Assembly: GCA_001821435.1 (NCBI GenBank) | Contig: MHLP01000004.1 | Span: 1 to 36,095 of the forward strand | DNA: 36,095 bases | Origin: Candidatus Lloydbacteria bacterium RIFCSPLOWO2_01_FULL_50_20 | Lineage (GTDB): Bacteria > Patescibacteriota > Minisyncoccia > Phycocordibacterales > UBA6899 | Reading direction: 5' to 3' | Shown here: positions 17,735-26,318 of the stretch, piece after piece | Numbering within the stretch: the first letter of the stretch is position 1 | How the letters are laid out: every line of letters begins with the position of its first letter | The notes under the pieces: model-generated | The model's database searches: none | Told to the model about the DNA's origin: nothing | Seen by the model: only the letters and a program-made list of their open reading frames with translations | Made by a program: the position numbers and the translations under genes

Positions 17735-17868
17735 CACAGATGGGGCGGTGGCCCCATCCCTAACCAAAAAACTTGCCCGTGGTGCCGCCCGACAAATACC
17801 TCTTTAGCTGACTTCGGCTGAGCTCAGTCGAAGCCCTGCTACGGGATTGGACGGGCGGACAAGTTTAT
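17678..17868 (+). repeat. dispersed structured repeat family A, copy 3 (expanded)
   Basis: TTGGAACAGCCCAGAATTCCCCAAGGCAGAGCCCCGGGGATGAATGGG...GGACGGGCGGACAAGTTTAT. Confidence 0.65.
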
Positions 17869-17873
17869 AGGCG

Positions 17874-17900
17874 AAAACACGGGAAAAACCGTGTTTTTTT
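17874..17900 (+). terminator. rho-independent terminator
   Basis: AAAACACGG-GAAAAA-CCGTGTTTTTTT. Confidence 0.8.
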
Positions 17901-17987
17901 GTATAAAAGCTCATAGACGTATTCTCCACATGTTCCCCACAGGGTTCCGCACCGAGAGCGCTTGTGCACCGAACTCTCGGGACATGC

Positions 17988-17993
17988 TAAAAT
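17988..17993 (+). promoter_or_regulatory. extended -10 (TGCTAAAAT) 9 nt before the dnaB ATG
   Basis: ACATGCTAAAATGGACGCCATATG. Confidence 0.5.
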
Positions 17994-18002
17994 GGACGCC
18001 AT

Positions 18003-19373
18003 ATGATCCGTACGCAGATTCCCGGCCTTCGTCTTCCTCCCCAGCATCTCGAATCAGAGCAGGCGCTCTTGGGGTCAATCATGCTTCGCACCGAATCACT
18101 CTATGATATTTCGGATATCCTTCAGCCAAAATCTTTCTACGCGGAAAAACACCGGGTGATCTTCGAGGCGATGCTCGACCTCCATCGCAAGCACGATCCG
18201 ATCGATCTCTTGACGCTTGCAACACGGCTGGAAGAAAAAGGTCAGCTCGATAATATCGGCGGACGCGCATATCTTGCCGAACTCGCGTCAAGCGTTCCCT
18301 CTTCCGCGAATGCAAAATATTATGCGGAGACGATACGCAAGAAACATATTCTCCGTGAACTCATCATGACCGCGGAACACGTTTCCGAGCTCGGATATCA
18401 GGAAGATCTTGCGCTTGAGGAAATACTCGACGAGGCCGAAAGCAGGATCTACGCGGTAACGAATATCTCCTCCGGCGCTGGCATCCAGAATATCAAAGAT
18501 GCGCTCACCGAAGCATGGACACGCATCGAAAAGATCCACGAACAGCAAGACGGACTGCGAGGCGTGACGACCGGTTTCCCGAGTCTCGATAAAACACTTT
18601 CCGGACTGCAGAAGTCCGACCTCATCATTCTCGCCGCCCGTCCGTCGATGGGAAAAACTTCGCTCGCGCTCGACATCGCGCGCCGTGCTGCGGTCGGAAG
18701 CAATATTCCTGTCGGCATCTTCTCGCTTGAAATGAGTTCACAGCAACTGATCGACCGCATGCTTTCTGCGGAAAGTTCCGTCGATGCGTGGAAACTCCGT
18801 ACCGGGCAACTTTCAAAAGATCATGAATTTGCGCACCTACGCGAAGGACTTGATCGTTTGTCGAAAGCGCCTATCTTCATCAATGACCAGGCCGGTATCA
18901 ATATCATGAACATGCGCTCGGCGGTACGCCGCATGAAAAGCGAGCATAATTTGCAGCTCGTTATCGTCGACTATCTCCAGCTCATGACCCCGATGCGTTC
19001 ATCCGACTCGATGGTGCAGCAAGTGACCGAAATTTCACGCTCCCTGAAAGGCCTCGCCAAAGACCTCAATATTCCCGTTTTGGCCCTTTCTCAGCTCTCT
19101 CGCGCTGTTGAGCAGCGCGGCGGCAAACCGCGGCTTTCCGATCTTCGCGACTCGGGCTCGATCGAGCAGGATGCCGACGTGGTCATGTTCATCCACCGTG
19201 ATGACAAACAGAACGAGAACTCTGAAAAGCCCAATATTGCCGAAATCATGATCGAAAAACACCGCAACGGCCCCACGGGGCGCGTAGAACTCTACTTCGA
19301 CGACAAACATACCTCCTTCCGCGAGATCGATAAATCCCGCGGCGCTGATCAGGCTTTTGAGGATATATTCTAA
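18003..19373 (+). CDS. dnaB: replicative DNA helicase
   Basis: LRLPPQHLESEQALLGSIM..., Walker A AARPSMGKTSLALDIA, IVDYLQLM, LSQLSRAVEQRGGKPRLSDLRDSGSIEQDADVVMFIHRDD; no intein. Confidence 0.97.
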   Translation: MIRTQIPGLRLPPQHLESEQALLGSIMLRTESLYDISDILQPKSFYAEKHRVIFEAMLDLHRKHDPIDLLTLATRLEEKGQLDNIGGRAYLAELASSVPSSANAKYYAETIRKKHILRELIMTAEHVSELGYQEDLALEEILDEAESRIYAVTNISSGAGIQNIKDALTEAWTRIEKIHEQQDGLRGVTTGFPSLDKTLSGLQKSDLIILAARPSMGKTSLALDIARRAAVGSNIPVGIFSLEMSSQQLIDRMLSAESSVDAWKLRTGQLSKDHEFAHLREGLDRLSKAPIFINDQAGINIMNMRSAVRRMKSEHNLQLVIVDYLQLMTPMRSSDSMVQQVTEISRSLKGLAKDLNIPVLALSQLSRAVEQRGGKPRLSDLRDSGSIEQDADVVMFIHRDDKQNENSEKPNIAEIMIEKHRNGPTGRVELYFDDKHTSFREIDKSRGADQAFEDIF

Positions 19374-19402
19374 CGAGGGAGTAGGTAGTAGTAAGTAGAA
19401 AA

Positions 19403-19756
19403 ATGCAATCCAACGGCTATCGCGATCTTATTGTTTGGCAAAAAGCCATTGAGTTGGTGATGCTCGTTTATGGTCTTGTAAGAGATTTTCCGCGAGAAGA
19501 AGTCTACGGTCTAACATCACAAATGAAACGGGCAGTTATATCTATTGCCTCAAATATTGCCGAAGGAAACAGAAGGTCATCACCAAAAGACAGGGGGCAT
19601 TTTCTTATTATTGCCTTTGGCTCAACGGCGGAACTTGAAACACAAATTGAAGTGAGTAAGCGTCTTCAATTTGGTAAAAAAGAAAAATATGACAAAATAG
19701 ACCCACTGCTTGATGAGGTTGCACGAATACTTAATAAAATGTCGAGCGGAGACTAA
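19403..19756 (+). CDS. four helix bundle protein (S23/23S rRNA intervening-sequence protein family)
   Basis: YRDLIVWQKAIELVMLVYGLVRDFPREEVYGLTSQMKRAVISIASNIAEGNRRSSPKDRGHFLIIAFGSTAELETQIEVSKRL. Confidence 0.92.
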   Translation: MQSNGYRDLIVWQKAIELVMLVYGLVRDFPREEVYGLTSQMKRAVISIASNIAEGNRRSSPKDRGHFLIIAFGSTAELETQIEVSKRLQFGKKEKYDKIDPLLDEVARILNKMSSGD

Positions 19757-19797
19757 TATCTCCTCCCTACTGCCTACTCGCTACTCGCTATTATTTC

Positions 19798-20415
19798 ATG
19801 GATCCTCTCAACAAACTCGCTTCACTGTTCGCGGAATTTCCAGGTATCGGCTCGCGCCAGTCGAGGCGGTTCGTACATTACTTGCTGAAACGAGACAAGG
19901 CATATATTACCGAACTCTTGCGCCTGATCGAGGAACTCAAAGAGTCTGTTTCCGAATGTTCACGCTGTCATCGTTACTTCACAAAAAAACACAGAGAAGC
20001 TGGCGGTGAATGCGCCATATGCAGTGATAAGGGGCGCGACCGGACAATGCTCATGGTCGTCGAAAAGGATTCCGACCTTGATGCGATAGAGCGCAGCGGC
20101 ACTTATCATGGACTCTATTTTGTTCTTGGTGGCATCCTTCCTATTCTTGAAAAACACCCCGAATCGAAGATCCGCATCGGTGCGCTCCTTACATTGCTGG
20201 AAAAAGAGTCCATCAATATTCAAGAAGTTATTCTTGCGTGTGCGGTCACCCCCGAAAGCGAACACACGGCGGAATATGTGCGTAACGAAATTGTGCCAAT
20301 CGCGGAAGCCCACCTGATGACGGTCACGACGCTTGGCCGAGGCCTCTCCACCGGAACCGAGCTTGAATATTCGGATGCCGATACCTTGCGCTACGCGCTT
20401 GAAGGGAGGAAATAA
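19798..20415 (+). CDS. recR: recombination mediator protein RecR
   Basis: PGIGSRQSRRFVHYLL, CSRCHRYFTKKHREAGGECAIC zinc finger, VVEKDSDLDAIERSGTYHGLYFVLGG Toprim region. Confidence 0.95.
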   Translation: MDPLNKLASLFAEFPGIGSRQSRRFVHYLLKRDKAYITELLRLIEELKESVSECSRCHRYFTKKHREAGGECAICSDKGRDRTMLMVVEKDSDLDAIERSGTYHGLYFVLGGILPILEKHPESKIRIGALLTLLEKESINIQEVILACAVTPESEHTAEYVRNEIVPIAEAHLMTVTTLGRGLSTGTELEYSDADTLRYALEGRK

Positions 20416-20438
20416 AAAACGGCACTGACGCATGCCGT
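20410..20438 (-). terminator. intrinsic terminator for the minus-strand ORF 20440-20679
   Basis: Minus strand ACGGCA-TGCGTCAG-TGCCGT-TTTTTATTT. Confidence 0.6.
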
Positions 20439-20439
20439 G

Positions 20440-20679
20440 TTAATGTACGAAGTCCTTGTGCGGACGAAATGAGCCGTCACAGATGGTTTTCTCAACCGCA
20501 CCGCTTTCGGCATGAATTACCGCCGTTGTCTTGCATCCTTCCTTTGCCGGGTGCTCGGTACAAAGAAAGGTCGGGTTCTTTTGCCCTTTCACACTTACTG
20601 TTATGTTGCCCGCCTGGGCAAACGAAAGCCGTCCCAGTGAAACCGCCTCATGATAGACAGGGCAGATCCCCTTAGTCAT
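20440..20679 (-). CDS. hypothetical protein with Cys/His residues (79 aa)
   Basis: Strong SD GAAGGAGGTCACAATG; own terminator; no recognised family. Confidence 0.65.
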   Translation of the reverse strand: MTKGICPVYHEAVSLGRLSFAQAGNITVSVKGQKNPTFLCTEHPAKEGCKTTAVIHAESGAVEKTICDGSFRPHKDFVH

Positions 20680-20786
20680 TGTGACCTCCTTCTCTCTACT
20701 TATGCGGAAATGTCTCCAGTCAATCTAGCATGCAGAGAAAGAATGACAAGTTCAAACAAAAAGACCGCCTCACGGTGGTTCTTTTG

Positions 20787-21158
20787 CTATCCGACGGACT
20801 CGATCTTCACTTCCGTGAACGGCTGACGGTGACCGTTCTTTTTATAGTATCTGCTTTTTGCCAGATAGCGCACGACCAACACCTTCTTGTGGCGGCCGGT
20901 ACCGACAACCGATGCCGTGACTTTTGCACCCGAAACGTGGGGGGTCCCGACGGTCGTTGTTTTGCCGTCATCAACCAAAAGTACCTCTTCAAAGGTGATC
21001 TTTGCATCGCCATCCTTCGCTCCCGCTTCGGCGGGCAAAGAAAGCTTCTCGATCTTGAGAATGTCTCCCTTCCCGACCTGATATTGTTTTCCGCCTGTCT
21101 CAATTACTGCAAATGCGTGCCCCGTAGACGCTGAGTTTGATTTTGTAGCCATAGTCAA
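20787..21158 (-). CDS. rplU: 50S ribosomal protein L21
   Basis: HAFAVIETGGKQYQVGKGDILKIEKL...VLLVDDG...TVGTPHVSGAKVTASVVGTGRHKKVLVVRYLAKSRYYKKNGHRQPFTEVKIESV; start could be internal. Confidence 0.93.
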   Translation of the reverse strand: MTMATKSNSASTGHAFAVIETGGKQYQVGKGDILKIEKLSLPAEAGAKDGDAKITFEEVLLVDDGKTTTVGTPHVSGAKVTASVVGTGRHKKVLVVRYLAKSRYYKKNGHRQPFTEVKIESVG

Positions 21159-21232
21159 AATAAATTATACGTTCTGCCTTTCCCACGAAACACCAGTTAC
21201 GTGGCGTCCTGCTGGGGTCATAATGCTTAGGA

Positions 21233-21347
21233 GTATACCCCGTAGTAGACCCCTGTTGTCAAGGCAGTATGACTTGTTGACCTCACGCCACTGCTTTTTT
21301 CTCAAGTAGCCCTAACGCAACTTCAATGGGCTCACTACGGGGTATAC
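21233..21347. repeat. ~115 bp interval bounded by a 14 bp perfect inverted repeat
   Basis: GTATACCCCGTAGT (21233-21246) and ACTACGGGGTATAC (21334-21347). Confidence 0.7.
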
Positions 21348-21381
21348 GGGTTTTTAAGGAAAATACAAACAAAGAGAGGTA

Positions 21382-21410
21382 TTGACACAATGAGTATTCT
21401 CTGATAAAGT
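21382..21410 (+). promoter_or_regulatory. sigma70-like promoter for the small-ORF operon
   Basis: TTGACA-N17-TAAAGT, perfect -35 and 17 bp spacer. Confidence 0.65.
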
Positions 21411-21465
21411 TTTATTAGCTTTTTTCTTCTTCACTTCATCTTAAACACACTTGTGAGGCACCAAC

Positions 21466-21729
21466 ATGTACGCACAGGCGGTCTTAGGGACGTCGATTTT
21501 CACGCTGGTGGCCATCTCTGCGGTTGCCATAAATGCCGTCAAAATAAAAAGGGGCAATATGTTCCTGTGCATTGCACAGATCGTATTGTTCTCGGCAGGA
21601 TGGATCATTGCGTTCCTCCTTTTTTCTTTCTTAGTATCAGTTTTTGTGGTACTGATGCTGCATTTCACACAAGAAGCAATTGAGTGGTTTGCTGGAACGC
21701 TTCTCTACCCCGTGCAATGGCTACTCTGA
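21466..21729 (+). CDS. hypothetical small membrane protein (87 aa)
   Basis: Highly hydrophobic, two or more TM segments; downstream of the promoter at 21382. Confidence 0.65.
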   Translation: MYAQAVLGTSIFTLVAISAVAINAVKIKRGNMFLCIAQIVLFSAGWIIAFLLFSFLVSVFVVLMLHFTQEAIEWFAGTLLYPVQWLL

Positions 21730-21740
21730 AAGGAGAAAGA

Positions 21741-22022
21741 ATGATCTCCCCCGTGGTGCGAACGCAAGAAAGCGAGGAGGAGCTCGATCTCCTTCTTGAA
21801 ATCCTCAAGCTGAAAGGAATGGTCAAGGAGTGGCCTGCACTCTCTTTCCATGCTTCCGTGTATGTCTACACCGGGGGACCAGAGGGAGACTATGCACGCA
21901 TTGCCCTCTACAAAAACTCCGAGGGCGTCACCGAGTTCCAGGCAAGTCGTCCGATCGAAGGCGTGTCGATGAATGAACGCGATGCGTCCGAGGGCGGATT
22001 ATCCTATATGGTCAATATCTAG
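21741..22022 (+). CDS. hypothetical protein (93 aa)
   Basis: SD GAAAGGAGAAAGA-ATG; second gene of the operon. Confidence 0.65.
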   Translation: MISPVVRTQESEEELDLLLEILKLKGMVKEWPALSFHASVYVYTGGPEGDYARIALYKNSEGVTEFQASRPIEGVSMNERDASEGGLSYMVNI

Positions 22023-22035
22023 CAAGGAGGCAACG

Positions 22036-22290
22036 ATGAAAGTCCCGCAGATCGCTCCGGGTTCAACCTACGAGAACAAAAAAGGCGACGAGGTGCGCGA
22101 GGTCGTTTCTTGCAGAGAAGGGGTGGTACGTTATCTCGTCGTTTTTCCTCGCCCCCAATTCAGGCCGCGTCGCCCACATTCGATTCCCTTTCGCGAATTT
22201 TCCGAATGGGCCGCCCGGCCGGCCGGAAAGAAGGAAGATGTCGTCGTGCGCTCCATCCGCCTTGCACGAGCGCGAGGCAGAAAAACGTAA
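22036..22290 (+). CDS. hypothetical basic protein (84 aa)
   Basis: SD GCAAGGAGGCAACG-ATG; third gene of the operon. Confidence 0.65.
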   Translation: MKVPQIAPGSTYENKKGDEVREVVSCREGVVRYLVVFPRPQFRPRRPHSIPFREFSEWAARPAGKKEDVVVRSIRLARARGRKT

Positions 22291-22348
22291 AGGGACCCCG
22301 TGGCAAGCCACGGGGCATTGAATACGCTCGCTCCCCGCTCGAATGATG

Positions 22349-22371
22349 CCGCTCTCCGGAGCGGTTTTTTT
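22349..22371 (+). terminator. rho-independent terminator
   Basis: CCGCTC-TCCG-GAGCGG-TTTTTTT; a further hairpin CCCCGTGGC-AA-GCCACGGGG lies just upstream. Confidence 0.85.
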
Positions 22372-22394
22372 CTTTCAACGACTGTGCGCGCCGA

Positions 22395-23417
22395 TCATTC
22401 TTCCGGTTGCGGTTTCTCTAAAAGAGCGGTGTCGAGTCCCGGAGTGCTCCCCGTAATACGCATAACATCTTTGTCCATCTTTTTAAACTCTTTTGACGAA
22501 GCACTGTAATGGTTGAACACGGTCCCCAGCGCGATACCCAGCTTGTTGTGGTATTCCTCATAGCTCTTTAAGTGTTTGCCCAGATCGTTCACGTACCTTA
22601 TGGTTTCTTTGATATTTTCCTCTATCTCCATCGCGCGCAAACCCTGGAGCACCGTCTGGAGATAAGCAAGAAATGACGTGGGAGAAACGATGATGACCCG
22701 ATACTTGCCCGCTGCGCGTTGGATAAGATTTTCCGTATCCTCGGTGACCGCACCGACCTTGTTGACCAAAAGATCGTAATAGATCGCCTCATGAGGAATG
22801 AACATAAAGGCAAAATCCATTGTTCCCTCTGCGGGGCGGATATATTTCGCCGTTTCAACAATGCGGTTTTTTAGGTCATTGACGAAGATCTTTTCCAGTC
22901 TGTTTTTCTCCGAGGGGTCACGCGCTTCGACCAGACGATTGTAATTTTCAAGCGAAAATTTTGAGTCGACGGGAATGACCTTCTCTTTGACGAAAACTGC
23001 CGCGTCAACTATTTCGCCGTCTTTGAACATATACTGCATTTTATATGAACCCGACGGCAGGACGTTTTTGAGCAGCGTCTCAAGATAGTATTCCCCAAGA
23101 ATGCCTCGCTGTTTGGGATTCTTGAGAATATCCTGCAGCGACTGCAGTTCTTCCGCGATGGTGACCATTTGCCTAGTTGCTTCGTTCGCCTTGGTCTGCT
23201 CTACGCGGACATCAACCATGCTTCTGCGCATTTGTTCGTTGATCTTGTGCAATTGTTCATTAAGCTCTCTCCGCAAATTGTCCATGTTTTGCCCGAGAAG
23301 CATCGTTGCCTGCGAATCACGCGATGCATCTCCCGCGCTTTTTTGGCGAACAAGAAAAAACCATATGGCGATCCCGACGAGAAGGATGAGGAGGATACTA
23401 TACGGTAGGATTTCCAT
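22395..23417 (-). CDS. rmuC: DNA recombination protein RmuC
   Basis: N-terminal TM, coiled coil, then KQRGILGEYYLETLLKNVLPSGSYKMQYMFKDGEIVDAAVFVKEKVIPVDSKFSLENYNRLVEA. Confidence 0.92.
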   Translation of the reverse strand: MEILPYSILLILLVGIAIWFFLVRQKSAGDASRDSQATMLLGQNMDNLRRELNEQLHKINEQMRRSMVDVRVEQTKANEATRQMVTIAEELQSLQDILKNPKQRGILGEYYLETLLKNVLPSGSYKMQYMFKDGEIVDAAVFVKEKVIPVDSKFSLENYNRLVEARDPSEKNRLEKIFVNDLKNRIVETAKYIRPAEGTMDFAFMFIPHEAIYYDLLVNKVGAVTEDTENLIQRAAGKYRVIIVSPTSFLAYLQTVLQGLRAMEIEENIKETIRYVNDLGKHLKSYEEYHNKLGIALGTVFNHYSASSKEFKKMDKDVMRITGSTPGLDTALLEKPQPEE

Positions 23418-23421
23418 ATCG

Positions 23422-26166
23422 TTATCGTATCACATCGTCTGTGCGCCGCTCAAATAAGAAATATTTTGCCGTTTCCACAACCGTAAAGTTGAGCACGATC
23501 GCTATGCCGACGAGGAACCATTGATACGGATGGTCTATCGGGACCAGGTGCAGGAGGTCGCGAACAGGTGCGACAAATAATGCGGCCAGGAGCCCCGTAA
23601 GCGCAAAAAGGGTTCCGCCAATGAGATAAATATTCGAAAAAAGTTTCGTAGAAAAAAGAGACGAACGAAGGTCTTTGAACGAAAAGGCCATAAGCACCGT
23701 TCCGAGCGTCAGTGCGACAAAGGTCAACGTACGGGCTTCAGGGAGTGAAAAAGCCAATACATTCAAGGAAAACCAATAAAGGAGAAGGAGGAGAAGCCCC
23801 GTGAAAATGCCGACCACACCGATCAATATCTGGAGCGACCGGGAAAACATATTTCGCGCTCCGGCATGCCGCGGATCGCGCGTCATGAGATCGTTCTCCT
23901 TCGGCTCGAACGCAAACGCAAAGTTCATAAATCCTTCGGAGAGGATATTCGTCCAAAGGATCTGCGTCGGAAGAAGCGGGAGCGGGAGGCCGATAAGGAG
24001 CGCCCCGCCGACCACGATGATCTCGCTTCCCGAAGTCGAGAGCAGGTAGGCAACGATCTTGCGTAAATTATCAACGATACACCTCCCTTCTTCGATTGCG
24101 GCGACAATGATCGAAAAGCTGTTATTGAGGAGAACAAGGTCCGACGCTTCTTTCGCAACTTCCGTCCCGGAACCGAGCGCAACGCCGATATTGGCGGCGC
24201 GGAGTGCCGGTGCATCATTTACTCCGTCGCCCGTCATCGCAACGACTTCGCCATCCCCTGAAAGCAGGCGTACAAGGCGTAATTTGTCGAGCGGGAGCAT
24301 GCGCGCAAAAACTGTCGTCTGTTTGATCCGTTCGGCGAGCTCCCCATCACTCAGTTTTTCAAGATCCGCCCCCTCAAGCGCATTTTCGCCTTCATGCCAT
24401 ATGCCGCACACTTTTGCATTCGCGCGCGCGGTTTCGATGTTATCGCCCGTCACCATAATGACGCGCGTCCCCGCTTTTTGTGCCGTCAGGATGGATGCAT
24501 TCACATCTTCGCGCAAGGGATCATGAAGTATGATCATGCCCGCAAAAATCAGTTCGTTGAGAAAGCGCGCGCGATCACGCGTATCTTCTTCTGAAAATTT
24601 TGCTCTATTCGTATCGCGAAATGCGACACCGATGACCCGCATTCCTTCCCCTGTATATTTTTTCAATACGCGCTCGAATTGGTCGCGTATTTTTTGCGAT
24701 AGAGGACGTGTCTTTCCTTCGGAATAGACGCTTCCGGTATGGGACAAGATCGCCTCCGGCGCACCGGTAATATACAAGCGATTATCGCTTAATCCGCGAA
24801 TATGATTGAGTGAGACGGCCATGCGATATTGTGAAGCAAAAGGGAGATGGTCGATACGCGGATAATTCGCAAGTAATTCGCGCTGATCAAGCCCCGAATC
24901 GAGCGCCGCCAGGACCACCGCACGCTCTACCGGACGTCCGCGAACGATCTGCTCCCGAAGCGGATCACTTTCTTTTCCTTCTGTTCCCGCTGTTTCTATG
25001 AAAGCGTCTGACGCAAGTGCGGCAAATTCAAGAACATCACGCTCATCTCCGTGCGCTTCGTGCTCTTTGTGCAGAGAGGGGCTCGTCCGCTCATACTCGA
25101 GAGAACCGAGTGTGACCACCCGCGCAACCCCCATCTCTCCCTTGGTCAGTGTCCCTGTCTTATCAGTCAATATCACTGTCGTCCCTCCAAGTGTTTCCGC
25201 TGCGAGCATATTGCGGACGAGTCCGCCACGCCGAAGTACCGCTTCCATGCCAATCGCCAAAACCACGGAAACAGCCGCAGGAAGCCCTTCCGGTATCGCC
25301 GCAACCGCAATAGCTATCGAGATCATCAGTAGTTCGGTGGTTTCTTCGCCGCGGAAGAGACCGACGGCAAAGATACAGACAAGCGCAGCAATGACAATAA
25401 TAGACAAAAAACGGGAGATCCTCGCGACATTTTCTTCAAGCGGAGTTTTCGGTGCCGTGGCGCCCTGAAGTGCCCTCGCAATGGCACCGATGGCAGTGTG
25501 GTCTCCGGTCGCAACAACGAGAGCCAGTCCTCCTCCGCCGACGACCAGTGTGCCCATAAAAACCATATTCTTCTGTTCGGTCTGAGGAAGTGTTCCATCG
25601 AGCGTTTTCGCATGCTTGCCGACCTCGATCCATTCTCCCGTGAGCGGAGACTCATTCACCTCAAGATTGCTCGCAGAAATAATGCGCGCATCGGCAGGAA
25701 CATGCATTCCTGTCTCAAGCACGAGTAAGTCTCCGGGAACAAGTTTTTCTGCGAGAATGCGCTCCTTTTGACCATTACGGACGACGACGGCAAACTTTTC
25801 CTGCGCGGCATGAAGCTTCAAAAAGGCCTGATCCGCCCTGCCTTCTTGATATATACTGATCGCGATATTAATGACCAATGCGAGAAAAATAACGGTCGAG
25901 TCAACATATTCCCGAAGAACTATCGTAAAGATCCCCGCGGAAAGAAGGATGTAGACAAGAGGACTTTTTAATGAAGAAATGACCCGCTCCGCCAGTGTCC
26001 GATGTTCAAGCGTGGAAAATGTGTTTGATCCGTGGCGTTCGAGGCGCACAGACGCTTCATTGCCGGTGAGACCCTGTGTAATATCACTTCCAAATTGCTG
26101 GAGGATCTCATCGATCGAATACTGATGCCACTCTTTCTTCCCAGTCTCGCGTGCCGCGTTGTGCAT
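23422..26166 (-). CDS. cation-translocating P-type ATPase (P2-type, Ca2+-ATPase-like)
   Basis: DKTGTLTKGE phosphorylation motif, GDNIETARANAKVCGI, MTGDGVNDAPALRAANIGVALGSGTEVAKEASDLVLLNNSF; start at 26166. Confidence 0.93.
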   Translation of the reverse strand: MHNAARETGKKEWHQYSIDEILQQFGSDITQGLTGNEASVRLERHGSNTFSTLEHRTLAERVISSLKSPLVYILLSAGIFTIVLREYVDSTVIFLALVINIAISIYQEGRADQAFLKLHAAQEKFAVVVRNGQKERILAEKLVPGDLLVLETGMHVPADARIISASNLEVNESPLTGEWIEVGKHAKTLDGTLPQTEQKNMVFMGTLVVGGGGLALVVATGDHTAIGAIARALQGATAPKTPLEENVARISRFLSIIVIAALVCIFAVGLFRGEETTELLMISIAIAVAAIPEGLPAAVSVVLAIGMEAVLRRGGLVRNMLAAETLGGTTVILTDKTGTLTKGEMGVARVVTLGSLEYERTSPSLHKEHEAHGDERDVLEFAALASDAFIETAGTEGKESDPLREQIVRGRPVERAVVLAALDSGLDQRELLANYPRIDHLPFASQYRMAVSLNHIRGLSDNRLYITGAPEAILSHTGSVYSEGKTRPLSQKIRDQFERVLKKYTGEGMRVIGVAFRDTNRAKFSEEDTRDRARFLNELIFAGMIILHDPLREDVNASILTAQKAGTRVIMVTGDNIETARANAKVCGIWHEGENALEGADLEKLSDGELAERIKQTTVFARMLPLDKLRLVRLLSGDGEVVAMTGDGVNDAPALRAANIGVALGSGTEVAKEASDLVLLNNSFSIIVAAIEEGRCIVDNLRKIVAYLLSTSGSEIIVVGGALLIGLPLPLLPTQILWTNILSEGFMNFAFAFEPKENDLMTRDPRHAGARNMFSRSLQILIGVVGIFTGLLLLLLYWFSLNVLAFSLPEARTLTFVALTLGTVLMAFSFKDLRSSLFSTKLFSNIYLIGGTLFALTGLLAALFVAPVRDLLHLVPIDHPYQWFLVGIAIVLNFTVVETAKYFLFERRTDDVIR

Positions 26167-26173
26167 GGTGTCA

Positions 26174-26179
26174 ATTATA
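26174..26179 (-). promoter_or_regulatory. -10 element (TATAAT) 7 nt before the P-type ATPase ATG
   Basis: TTTTGCTATAATTGACACCATG on the minus strand. Confidence 0.55.
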
Positions 26180-26318
26180 GCAAAAAACAGGATCCTGCCC
26201 CTTAACACATGTGCACAATAACCACTGCCTTATGCGAGCGCCGGATATGAAAACTTTTATTTCTTGACCAAATGTCATATACTGACCATATTCATTTATT
26301 GCATAATATTTCTTCATT

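Noticed and set aside
18003-19373. Intein in dnaB
   Set aside because: Protein is normal DnaB length (456 aa) with uninterrupted Walker A and H4-type motifs.
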